From contig JAFUNM010000037.1 in the NCBI GenBank assembly GCA_017482195.1, forward strand, positions 1 through 48,330: 48,330 nucleotides of DNA, written 5' to 3'. Below are positions 42,064-48,330 of this stretch, piece after piece. Position 1 is the first letter of the stretch. Every line of letters starts with the position of its first letter. The notes under the pieces are model-generated. The model was not told where the DNA came from and did not search any database. It saw nothing but the letters and a program-made list of their open reading frames with translations. The translations under genes and the position numbers were made by a program. Source of the stretch: Clostridia bacterium. Lineage in GTDB: Bacteria; Bacillota; Clostridia; Oscillospirales; QAKW01.

Positions 42064-43581
42064 TTACGGATGATAAACCGTTCCCGCAAAAAGCGGAATG
42101 CCATGCTCCGAGGTGATCATAAAGAGGAACGGACGGTCAAGGGTGAGATCCACTTCATCATCGGGCGGCTCTGTTGAGCCGTCGGCAGTCATCACCGTAA
42201 AGGCAGCGGCCTCGCAGCCCTCTTCATCCACCAGAACCCGCGCCGTGTGCAGCGCGCCGGTCACTCGCATGGGTACATCGGTGCAAAGGGAAGAAAAATC
42301 CGAAACGGACGCATCAAACACATCGGTAACACCGAGTTTTTTCAAGCCGTCGATCAATTGCTGATCCGATGCCACATCAAATTTCGGCATCGACAGATTC
42401 ACAAATAGGTTTTTAGTGTTTTTATATCCGCTGTCCATGGTCATCTGCAGCACCTGCTCATCGGTCAGAAGAGCAGAGAGCTCCACCCCCTCGTCCGGCA
42501 GGATCAGCCACATTCCGCCTCCCTGGTCAAAGGGCTTATACACAGCGCTGAATTGATCACCCCAATAATAATTACTGAGAACCCGCTGGTTCATAAAATC
42601 GCAGATCTGCTCCTCACTTAGACCGTAAAACGTATCTTGAGCGGTGTTGCTTTCCTGGAATTTTGCCGCCCATTTTCCTTGAAAATAGACAGTAGAAGCC
42701 AGCGTCAGCACCATTTCTGGATTCCATTTGATCTGCCCCGTCTGCTCCTCTAAAAGACCGTTGGTCTGGCGGTTGAGCCACTCTTTTAAAAGTTCCTCAT
42801 ACCGTTCGTCGCCGGGATCTCCCGCATAGCTGGATGCATAATACTGCTCCGCCAGGGTATCCACCGTCTCCTGATTATAGGAAATGCCCTCGTTGAGCCA
42901 GACGGAATTGCCCAAAACGGTGGTAATTGCGCCATCATTGCGGTAGGTTGACTCCCAAAGGTTGGTTACTTTTTCCCGCAAGAGCTCAATGCTTTCCACT
43001 CCCAAAAGGCTCAAGATCTGTGCCCGGGAATTGCCGGCGGTGGTCTCTGCCAGCATCGCCAGCGCCAGATAGACATTCAACGGAGAATAGACCGAATTAT
43101 TTCCGTCTGTCTTTAAGAATTCCTGAATAGTCCATTGGGTAAAGGCGCTGATGTCGCCCGCCTGCTCCGCTTGCTTTCGGCGGGTTTGCCACTCTTGGTA
43201 CCACGCTTCGTTGACTTGATCCCATTCTCCGTTTTCCAAATTATACTTGCTCTCATCGGGAAAGGGAGCCGAGTCAGGATAGACCGCCTCCGCCAAAGCA
43301 TTTGTACTGCCCAAAGGTAAAAATCCAACCATAGGATCTATGTCCGGACGGTTTGGATCAGACCATTCGATATTCGGGAATGTCAGAAATTCCTTGATAG
43401 GTCCACGCGTGGGCAAATAGATCGCTCCAACCACAATAGCAAGCACCAATACCGTCGCAATAGCGGGGGTATACCACTTGCGCCAGAAACGCACCGTTTT
43501 CTTTTGAACCGCCTTTGCCTGATGGATAAGATCATTCCCCACCATGCCGATGGCATCCTGTAATTTTTCTTGTTTTTTCAT
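42064..43581 (-). CDS. Membrane-anchored serpin with anti-sigma-like N-terminus
   Basis: A 505-residue protein (from ATG 43581). Residues 1-30 (QEKLQDAIGMVGNDLIHQA) resemble the short cytoplasmic anti-sigma-like heads found downstream of ECF sigma genes in Clostridia. A membrane helix follows (about 39-56), so the rest is outside. After a linker rich in Asp/Pro/Trp (about 57-140) comes a full serpin domain (about 145-505) with FLKTDGNNSVYSPLNVYLALAML, TLASTVYFQGKW, MPKFDV and LDRPFLFMI. The reactive-loop hinge reads VDEEGCEAAAFT (Cys replaces the usual Thr/Ser at P14), giving predicted P1-P1' Ser469-Thr470 (shared by both alignments). A serpin traps serine proteases by loop insertion; the linked sigma gene suggests regulation. 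Start is uncertain: ATG lacks a ribosome site; a TTG at 43602 and a strong AAAGGAG near 43635 are further upstream. Confidence 0.85.
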   Translation of the reverse strand: MKKQEKLQDAIGMVGNDLIHQAKAVQKKTVRFWRKWYTPAIATVLVLAIVVGAIYLPTRGPIKEFLTFPNIEWSDPNRPDIDPMVGFLPLGSTNALAEAVYPDSAPFPDESKYNLENGEWDQVNEAWYQEWQTRRKQAEQAGDISAFTQWTIQEFLKTDGNNSVYSPLNVYLALAMLAETTAGNSRAQILSLLGVESIELLREKVTNLWESTYRNDGAITTVLGNSVWLNEGISYNQETVDTLAEQYYASSYAGDPGDERYEELLKEWLNRQTNGLLEEQTGQIKWNPEMVLTLASTVYFQGKWAAKFQESNTAQDTFYGLSEEQICDFMNQRVLSNYYWGDQFSAVYKPFDQGGGMWLILPDEGVELSALLTDEQVLQMTMDSGYKNTKNLFVNLSMPKFDVASDQQLIDGLKKLGVTDVFDASVSDFSSLCTDVPMRVTGALHTARVLVDEEGCEAAAFTVMTADGSTEPPDDEVDLTLDRPFLFMITSEHGIPLFAGTVYHP

Positions 43582-43602
43582 AGGGCCGTGCAAATAATCC
43601 AA

Positions 43603-43834
43603 ACCTTGTTTTAAAAAGGTGGATTTTGCTCACTCCTTTCTTTAAAAATTCACTCCATTATCCATAAACTTCGTGTGCCTTGATTGCGAAAAACACCTTT
43701 TAAAAATCTTCGGCCTTAAAGCCAGTTATTTCGAGGGATTTTTATTCAATTTAGGTGTAGCCTTACAAGAATGAATTGGAGAAAAAGCGCCGAAATATAC
43801 CGCTTTAAGGCAGGTTCAGATTATTTGTGCTGCC
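43603..43834 (-). other. Gap between sigma factor and serpin genes
   Basis: A gap of about 230 bases holding a strong AAAGGAG ribosome-site-like sequence near 43635 with no normal start codon at proper distance, short AT-rich inverted repeats (AAAGCG/CGCTTT near 43785-43805 and GGCCTTAAAGCC near 43712) and a TAGGGCAGCACAAA stretch after the sigma stop. Promoter positions are not clear. Confidence 0.5.
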
Positions 43835-44395
43835 CTAAAGAGTGACTCCTTCCTGCTCCAGTCGTTTCCGCAGCTTGGCACGGGTGCGCAGGAGCTGCAT
43901 CTTCACCTTACTCTCCGAATAACCAAACTGCCGCGCAATCTCCCTGATAGAATCAAAATACCAATAGCGGCAGAGAAAGAGTTTCCGTTCTTCGGCAGCG
44001 CATTCCCGCAGAAAAGTATCGATCAGCTCTGCAAGAGCCTGAACCTCGATCTCTTCTTCTACCGTTTTGAATGCCGGCACACAATCCTTCAGTTCCTCCA
44101 GGGTCAAGGGCACCTCTCCGCCGCCTCGCTTGGCAGCATTACGATCCCGCCACTTCTTCAAAGACAGATTGCGGGTGATCTTTCCCAAGAACGAGGATAA
44201 AATCTGCGGACGGTGAGGCGGCATGCTCTTCCAGGCGCCGAGATAGGTATCATTGACGCTTTCCTCCGCGTCCTCCCGGTTTTGGAGAATATGGTGTGCG
44301 ATGGAATAGCAATAGTTTCCGTATTTTATTTGAGTTTCTTTGATAGCTTGTTCTTGGCGGCTCCAATAGAGCTCCACAATTTGACGATCTTCCAA
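43835..44395 (-). CDS. ECF-type RNA polymerase sigma factor
   Basis: A sigma-70 family factor of about 186 residues. Region 2 covers IKETQIKYGNYCYSIAHHIL, EDAEESVNDTYLGAW and FLGKITRNLSLKKWR; region 4 covers KLFLCRYWYFDSIREIARQFGYSESKVKMQLLRTRAKLRKRL, with the HTH in the second half. There is no NTE or large C-terminal extension. TTG at 44395 gives eight-base spacing to GAGGAGG and the usual EDRQIVELYW head; a GTG at 44404 is the alternative. Its likely partner is the anti-sigma-like serpin 250 bases downstream on the same strand. Confidence 0.93.
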   Translation of the reverse strand: MEDRQIVELYWSRQEQAIKETQIKYGNYCYSIAHHILQNREDAEESVNDTYLGAWKSMPPHRPQILSSFLGKITRNLSLKKWRDRNAAKRGGGEVPLTLEELKDCVPAFKTVEEEIEVQALAELIDTFLRECAAEERKLFLCRYWYFDSIREIARQFGYSESKVKMQLLRTRAKLRKRLEQEGVTL

Positions 44396-44443
44396 AACCT
44401 CCACCTCCTCACCAATGAACTACCATTTTTGCAATAAAAGTCA

Positions 44444-44474
44444 CAAAAGAGCAGAGAAAAACTCTGCTCTTTTG
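44444..44474. terminator. Intrinsic terminator after wecC
   Basis: CAAAAGAGCAGAG (44444-44456) pairs with CTCTGCTCTTTTG (44462-44474) in 13 consecutive base pairs, with T-run on the minus strand. It ends the glycosyltransferase-wecC unit just before the sigma factor gene's promoter region. Confidence 0.88.
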
Positions 44475-44480
44475 GAAATA

Positions 44481-45701
44481 TTACAGTCTGTATGTGCCGG
44501 GCAGATCGCAGCATTTGCGAGTATCGAACACGACCTTTCCTTTCAGCTTGTCCATATTCTCCTTGATCTGATCGTGGTTGACCATAATGACCACCAGATC
44601 GGTATCCGCTAAGAACTTGTCGAAATCATGATACTGATTGGGAACAATATCCTTTTCAAAATAGGGATCATAGGACTTAAGGGGCGCAGCCAGATGCCGC
44701 TCCTGGTTTTCCAGCAGCTGGATGGTGGGAGACTCCCGGGGATCGTCTACATTTTCCTTATAGGAGAGCCCGTAAAGACCGACTCTTGAAAAATCGGTGA
44801 TGTTGTTCTCTTTCATAATCTCATGGATCCGGTTGAGGACAAACTCAGGCATGCTGTCGTTAGTCTTCATGGATTCATCGATGACCTTTGCCAGACTGGG
44901 ATAATCGCCCACCAAGAACCAGGGATCCACCGAGATGCAATGACCGCCCACGCCGGGGCCGGGCTGCAGAATATTTACGCGGGGATGCATATTACAAATC
45001 TTGATGATCTCATAAACATCCATATTATCATGACGGCAGATCTTTGCCAGTTCGTTAGCAAAAGCGATATTGACTGCACGGAAAGTATTTTCCACCACCT
45101 TGGTCATCTCTGCGGTACGAATATCAGTCACTACGATCTCGCCCCGGCAGAACGAAGCATACATTTCCTTGATCTTTTCACCAACCTCCGGAGAATCTGC
45201 GCCGATAGTGCGGTTATTATGGAGCAATTCATAAACCATATTGCCGGGGATGATGCGCTCGGGTGCATGAACAAGATGAATGTCCTTGCCGATCACAAAA
45301 CCGTTTTCCTCAATGGCGGGCCGAACATATTTATCAATCGTTCCGGGAGATACGGTAGACTCCACCACCACCGTTGCCCCTTTCGGACAAACCTCCATCA
45401 CGCTCTTTACCGCCGATACCACATAGCAGGCATCTACCTTTTTGCTGAACTTATCATAAGGCGTGGGAACAGAAACTACATAGGTATCTGTCACCTGATA
45501 CTCGGTGGTGAACTTGATTCCTTTACTCAACGCATCTGCAAAGAGCTCGTCCAGTCCGTCCTCTTTAAAGGTAGTTTTCCCTGCGTTCAGTGTAGCAACC
45601 AACTCCTTGTTGTAGTCCGTACCCACAACCTCCACACCATGCGCCGCCAACATCAGCGCCGTGGGAAGTCCGATGTAGCCGAGTCCGATTACATTGATCA
45701 T
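44481..45701 (-). CDS. UDP-N-acetyl-D-mannosamine dehydrogenase-like nucleotide sugar dehydrogenase
   Basis: A 406-residue NAD-dependent UDP-sugar 6-dehydrogenase. N-terminal Rossmann motif INVIGLGYIGLPTALMLA, VVSVPTPYD, VVESTVSPGT, HAPERIIPG, ENTFRAVNIAFANELAKIC with the substrate-binding Lys/Asn, and the catalytic Cys in QPGPGVGGHCISVDPWFL. The HAPERIIPG and GGHCISVDPWF wording fits WecC-type UDP-ManNAc dehydrogenase more than UDP-glucose dehydrogenase. It is expected to make UDP-ManNAcA for a surface polymer. Downstream of the glycosyltransferase gene by five bases; no wecB epimerase is in the window. Confidence 0.9.
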   Translation of the reverse strand: MINVIGLGYIGLPTALMLAAHGVEVVGTDYNKELVATLNAGKTTFKEDGLDELFADALSKGIKFTTEYQVTDTYVVSVPTPYDKFSKKVDACYVVSAVKSVMEVCPKGATVVVESTVSPGTIDKYVRPAIEENGFVIGKDIHLVHAPERIIPGNMVYELLHNNRTIGADSPEVGEKIKEMYASFCRGEIVVTDIRTAEMTKVVENTFRAVNIAFANELAKICRHDNMDVYEIIKICNMHPRVNILQPGPGVGGHCISVDPWFLVGDYPSLAKVIDESMKTNDSMPEFVLNRIHEIMKENNITDFSRVGLYGLSYKENVDDPRESPTIQLLENQERHLAAPLKSYDPYFEKDIVPNQYHDFDKFLADTDLVVIMVNHDQIKENMDKLKGKVVFDTRKCCDLPGTYRL

Positions 45702-45706
45702 TTCTT

Positions 45707-46894
45707 TTACCTCACTTTAATATTTTTAAAACTGTTCGCTATCATATCCAGTGTTTCTTTTTGACGGATCCTCATATCAAAATAATTTATGACATCACCA
45801 CTGACACTACGCTGCTTTGACTTGTCATATTCCCCGATCCGATCAAGCCAATCCGCTTCCGTCTCCACATTGATCATTTGGGCATCAATGGATCTGTTTT
45901 TCAGATCCGAAAGGATTCCGATATCGCCGCTGTACAGAATACGAACACCGTTGGTCAAATATTCAGCGATCTTCGTCGGTGCGGCAACACGGTTTACAAT
46001 ATTATCATCTCTGATGACAATTCCCCAATCCGTCATTGCAAGATAATACTTAATCTGATGATGGAGAACGTTCTTAACCGTAATCCTTGCTCGCACCTCT
46101 TCGGGGATACTGGCTTCATTAGGCAGCGTGCCGTTTGTCAATACAAAAAAGCGCACATTGGGATATTTTATACCGATATTTTTGAGCATCTCCACCAATT
46201 GTTCCGCCGATTGCCAGACCTCTGTAGAGCCTACATAGCTGACAACAACATCATCTGGTGAATAATTTTCGTTTTGTATGATCTCATTCAAGCCTTCGGC
46301 ATCCACCGGCTGCGCCTTATATAATGTCGGTATCACCGTATAGGGAAGCGTCGGAATATAGGAATATTTTTCAATGTAATAATCGCGCATGACATCGGTG
46401 ACAAAATTGTACATGTCGCAATGAGCTTTTGCAAATAAAAGAACCCTTTTTTTCATTTTGCGGTTCAGTTTATGCAAAAAACTGTCGCATCTCATCTCGG
46501 ATTCTTCAATGGGAAGCCCCCTATTATCAAAGAGGATCCGGCTGTTTGGAAAATTCTTAAAGGCCTTTGCCGCAACAAAAGTTGAGAACTCGCCCCTGCA
46601 AATGACCGCGATCTCCTCTTGCTTTCCATATGCTTTGGTAATATAGCGCTTTAATCTTGCCGCATTCAGCTTCAATTGAGCAATGCTAAGCACCCGAAAA
46701 GAGGAAAATGTTTTGCACTTATCAATAAAATGATGGATCCGCTCCTCGACCGCCTTTTTTTCACCATGTCGGAAAACCAGCAGTTCGATCTGCTCAATAT
46801 CAGTATTGGCTTTCAAGTTTTGCAGGTATTCCAGCACCTGGGATTCAAAAACCATTACATTGTCTTCTCTGTATACTAAATAGCAAAGCTTCAT
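45707..46894 (-). CDS. GT-B-type glycosyltransferase (GT4-like)
   Basis: A 395-residue protein of the GT-B fold. N-terminal half starts MKLCYLVYREDNVMVFESQVLEYL and includes RGEFSTFVAAKAF and ILFDNRGLPIEESEM. The C-terminal half has VVSYVGSTEVWQSAEQLVEML and ITVKNVLHHQIKYYLAMTDWG, then RVAAPTKIAEYLTNGVRILYS, the nucleotide-sugar region with its Glu. The sugar donor is unknown. Codon use is more AT-rich than in most of the window, common in surface-polysaccharide genes exchanged between strains. A strong promoter lies at 46989-47017 in the end of ydcF. Confidence 0.82.
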   Translation of the reverse strand: MKLCYLVYREDNVMVFESQVLEYLQNLKANTDIEQIELLVFRHGEKKAVEERIHHFIDKCKTFSSFRVLSIAQLKLNAARLKRYITKAYGKQEEIAVICRGEFSTFVAAKAFKNFPNSRILFDNRGLPIEESEMRCDSFLHKLNRKMKKRVLLFAKAHCDMYNFVTDVMRDYYIEKYSYIPTLPYTVIPTLYKAQPVDAEGLNEIIQNENYSPDDVVVSYVGSTEVWQSAEQLVEMLKNIGIKYPNVRFFVLTNGTLPNEASIPEEVRARITVKNVLHHQIKYYLAMTDWGIVIRDDNIVNRVAAPTKIAEYLTNGVRILYSGDIGILSDLKNRSIDAQMINVETEADWLDRIGEYDKSKQRSVSGDVINYFDMRIRQKETLDMIANSFKNIKVR

Positions 46895-46988
46895 CCTTGT
46901 TCTCCTTGCTTAAAATATGGGGTCAATTGCTCTTGACGAAAATATTTTATGGAAAAACAACTATTCGGAACATTCCCGTTTATTTTTT

Positions 46989-47017
46989 ATTGTATCAATA
47001 TTTGGAATTTCTGTCAA
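46989..47017 (-). promoter_or_regulatory. Strong promoter for the glycosyltransferase-wecC unit
   Basis: Minus strand TTGACA (47012-47017), 17 bases, TACAAT (46989-46994). The -35 overlaps the last codons of the ydcF-like gene. No other gene signal is seen in 46895-47013. Confidence 0.75.
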
Positions 47018-47772
47018 CATCGAAATAACCAAAGCTTGACCACCGCAAGGATCTCTCGAATACCAGAGGCAATGATATTCTGTACCAAGCTGTCGCTATG
47101 GCAATGAGTGGGTTCCTCATAACCCGCAAGCCTTGCCAAAGACTCCGAACGAAAGATATGATAGTCAGTGGTGATGTACGCCACCGTGTAGTCACCATCA
47201 AAATACTTCTTCAGCAATTCCCTGGAATAAATGAAATTTTCATAAGTGCTGGTAGACTGCTCCTCCCGTACGATTTGTCCGGCGGGGATGCCCCGTTCCA
47301 CCAGATAGCGTTCCATCGCAAGGCCCTCAGAAATAGTTTCATTCACCCCTTGTCCGCCGGTAACCACAATCATTACATTGGGGTTCTGCTCATAATACAA
47401 AACAGCGCGATCCAACCGCCGTGCCAGCGCCGTGTTGGGCACATCCCTTTTCAGTCCGCCGCCCAAAACAAAAAGTACGTCCTCCTGATAGGTGACCGTA
47501 TCCCGACTGCCATAGCCATACAACAGCACGACGCAAATAACCGATGCTGCTACGCCGGTCCAAAACACAGTCTTGAGCCAAAGAGGCAATCTGCAACGGT
47601 AAAAATCATAAAAAATGCCAAAAGAAAGGATCAATAGTCCTAAAATGAGAGTCAGAAATACACCAACATGAAAAATGACCCGCACAAACATCCAAAACGC
47701 ATAAAAAGTCAGCAATCCGCCGAGTATAATATAAAGCATTCTAAACAATATGGATAAATGGAACTGTTTCAT
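47014..47772 (-). CDS. YdcF/SanA family (DUF218) membrane protein
   Basis: A 252-residue protein with three N-terminal membrane helices (about 10-30, 34-52, 61-84) and an extracellular DUF218 domain: DVLFVLGGGLKRDVPNTALARRLDRA (read in two parts), MIVVTGGQGVNETISEG, SEGLAMERYLVERGI, STSTYENFIYSREL and ITTDYHIFRSESLARLAG. This matches the YdcF/ElyC/SanA group, implicated in cell-envelope and lipid-carrier homeostasis. Its neighbours are surface-polymer genes. The stop codon lies inside the next promoter. Confidence 0.92.
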   Translation of the reverse strand: MKQFHLSILFRMLYIILGGLLTFYAFWMFVRVIFHVGVFLTLILGLLILSFGIFYDFYRCRLPLWLKTVFWTGVAASVICVVLLYGYGSRDTVTYQEDVLFVLGGGLKRDVPNTALARRLDRAVLYYEQNPNVMIVVTGGQGVNETISEGLAMERYLVERGIPAGQIVREEQSTSTYENFIYSRELLKKYFDGDYTVAYITTDYHIFRSESLARLAGYEEPTHCHSDSLVQNIIASGIREILAVVKLWLFRC

Positions 47773-47840
47773 GGTGTCACCTCATCACTATTCTATGCTT
47801 GTGTCAAGTGGTAACACAAAAATTTTTGAAAAAGTTTGCA

Positions 47841-47870
47841 GAAAAGGCGGTTTTTAGCCGCCTTTTCTAA
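47841..47870. terminator. Intrinsic terminator after the surface protein gene
   Basis: GAAAAGGCGG (47841-47850) pairs with CCGCCTTTTC (47858-47867). On the minus strand it follows the surface-protein stop by about 90 bases. The AT-rich sequence 47870-47960 shows nothing further. Confidence 0.75.
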
Positions 47871-47960
47871 CAAACTGTCGAATTACTCACTTGTTATACA
47901 AGGCATATAACAAACTTAACTATCAGCAGTATAACATAAATTTGTGAAAAAATCTACCGT

Positions 47961-48330
47961 TTACTGAACTTCTTTCCTCTTACTTACAAACAAGAGTACA
48001 ACAAGTGCAGTTGCCGATGCAAGCATAAGGAAAATCCAAAGGCCGATGTTAGAGTTATCTCCTGTCTGCGGAGAATCGGGCTGTTCGGGTACAGGCTTTT
48101 TCTCGTTGTGCATTTCTGCAACCACTTCTTTGTCAGCTTCAACGGTAACAGTAACATCCTCTGCCAAAATATACCCTGCGGAAATATCATCCGAAACTTC
48201 GCTTACGGTGTATTTGCCAAGTCGCAATCCCTCAATAATGATTTCGCCGTTAGCATTGGTCTTGAAAATCTGATCGTAACCGTTCTCTCCTGTAACACGG
48301 AACGAAAAGCCCTCGATTTTTCCGTCAGAA
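47961..48330 (-). CDS. Cna_B/SpaA-like surface protein with SPQTG sorting signal (5' end outside window)
   Basis: The C-terminal 122 residues of a cell-wall protein; the frame runs off the right edge. The visible part is the end of a Cna_B/SpaA-like prealbumin domain: GFSFRVTGENGYDQIF, then TNANGEIIIEGLRLGKYTVSE, with the typical G-L-x-x-G-x-Y-x-V-x-E and a YILAEDVTVTVEAD strand. A Pro/Glu linker leads to the sorting signal DSPQTGDNSN, a hydrophobic helix (about 20 residues) and KRKEVQ. Such tails are cut between Thr and Gly by a class B- or D-like sortase and anchored to peptidoglycan. The SPQTG form matches the (S/P)PxTG motif of C. difficile SrtB substrates. Codon usage is AT-richer than the window average. 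Confidence 0.88.
   Translation of the reverse strand, partial: SDGKIEGFSFRVTGENGYDQIFKTNANGEIIIEGLRLGKYTVSEVSDDISAGYILAEDVTVTVEADKEVVAEMHNEKKPVPEQPDSPQTGDNSNIGLWIFLMLASATALVVLLFVSKRKEVQ

Noticed and set aside
44823-45764. Open frame of 313 codons on the plus strand opposite the wecC-like gene
   Set aside because: Antisense shadow; the His/Ile-rich product looks like reversed coding sequence.
1-48330. CRISPR arrays, tRNA or rRNA genes, insertion sequences, prophage
   Set aside because: No regular repeat-spacer pattern, cloverleaf, rRNA stretch, transposase or phage structural gene was found on reading both strands.

Overview
The window looks like a chromosomal contig from a spore-forming, low-to-mid GC Clostridia bacterium, probably a gut member of the Oscillospirales/Eubacteriales. 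The evidence is a CwlJ/GerQ-type spore germination pair, Firmicute-type DnaD and DnaI primosome proteins, a TrpR-like YerC regulator heading a complete his operon, RqcH, TrmK, ThyX, 6S RNA and a CIRCE element. No phage, insertion sequence, rRNA, tRNA or CRISPR array was seen. Both ends cut genes: feoB on the left and a sortase-anchored surface protein on the right.

Layout. 1-2.2 kb: end of an iron-uptake feo locus (feoB plus a 51-residue Cys-rich membrane protein) facing a gerQ-cwlJ-like pair across a shared terminator. 2.2-2.6 kb: a decayed gene remnant and a long inverted repeat. 2.6-7.4 kb: uvrB-uvrA. 7.5-10.9 kb: dnaD-dnaI-trmN6-rsmI operon, divergent from pth-mfd (11.0-15.0 kb). 15.1-17.1 kb: hsp20 with an upstream CIRCE, a tcdA-like gene, 6S RNA and a DUF1292 gene. 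17.1-21.8 kb: two divergent OmpR-type two-component systems whose promoters overlap at the -35 boxes. 21.9-24.8 kb: a DUF6320-like membrane protein and an unusual esterase-acyltransferase fusion. 24.9-33.4 kb: the his operon (yerC/hisR-Z-G-D-C-B-H-A-F-IE-J) covering every step from PRPP to histidine. 33.4-37.5 kb: abhydrolase-trmK-nif3-rqcH. 37.6-42.0 kb: a TagA-type glycosyltransferase, then thyX-tmk-DUF2156-DJ-1-CPBP. 42.1-44.4 kb: an ECF sigma factor followed by a membrane-anchored serpin with an anti-sigma-like N-terminus. 44.5-47.8 kb: ydcF, glycosyltransferase and wecC, a cell-surface polysaccharide segment. 47.9 kb to end: a Cna_B/SpaA-like surface protein with an SPQTG sorting signal.

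Most of the window is ordinary housekeeping. The strongest candidates for something new are: (1) the sigma factor / anti-sigma-like serpin pair, which suggests a protease-sensing or protease-inhibiting surface stress circuit; (2) the 726-residue fusion of an HSL-type esterase with an HxxxDG acyltransferase next to a zinc-ribbon membrane protein; (3) a CIRCE that is also a perfect intrinsic terminator, with two further palindromes in the hsp20 promoter region; and (4) a histidine kinase with a roughly 90-residue, one-third-lysine cytoplasmic tail.

All calls rest on reading the sequence and on remembered family motifs. No database search was run.
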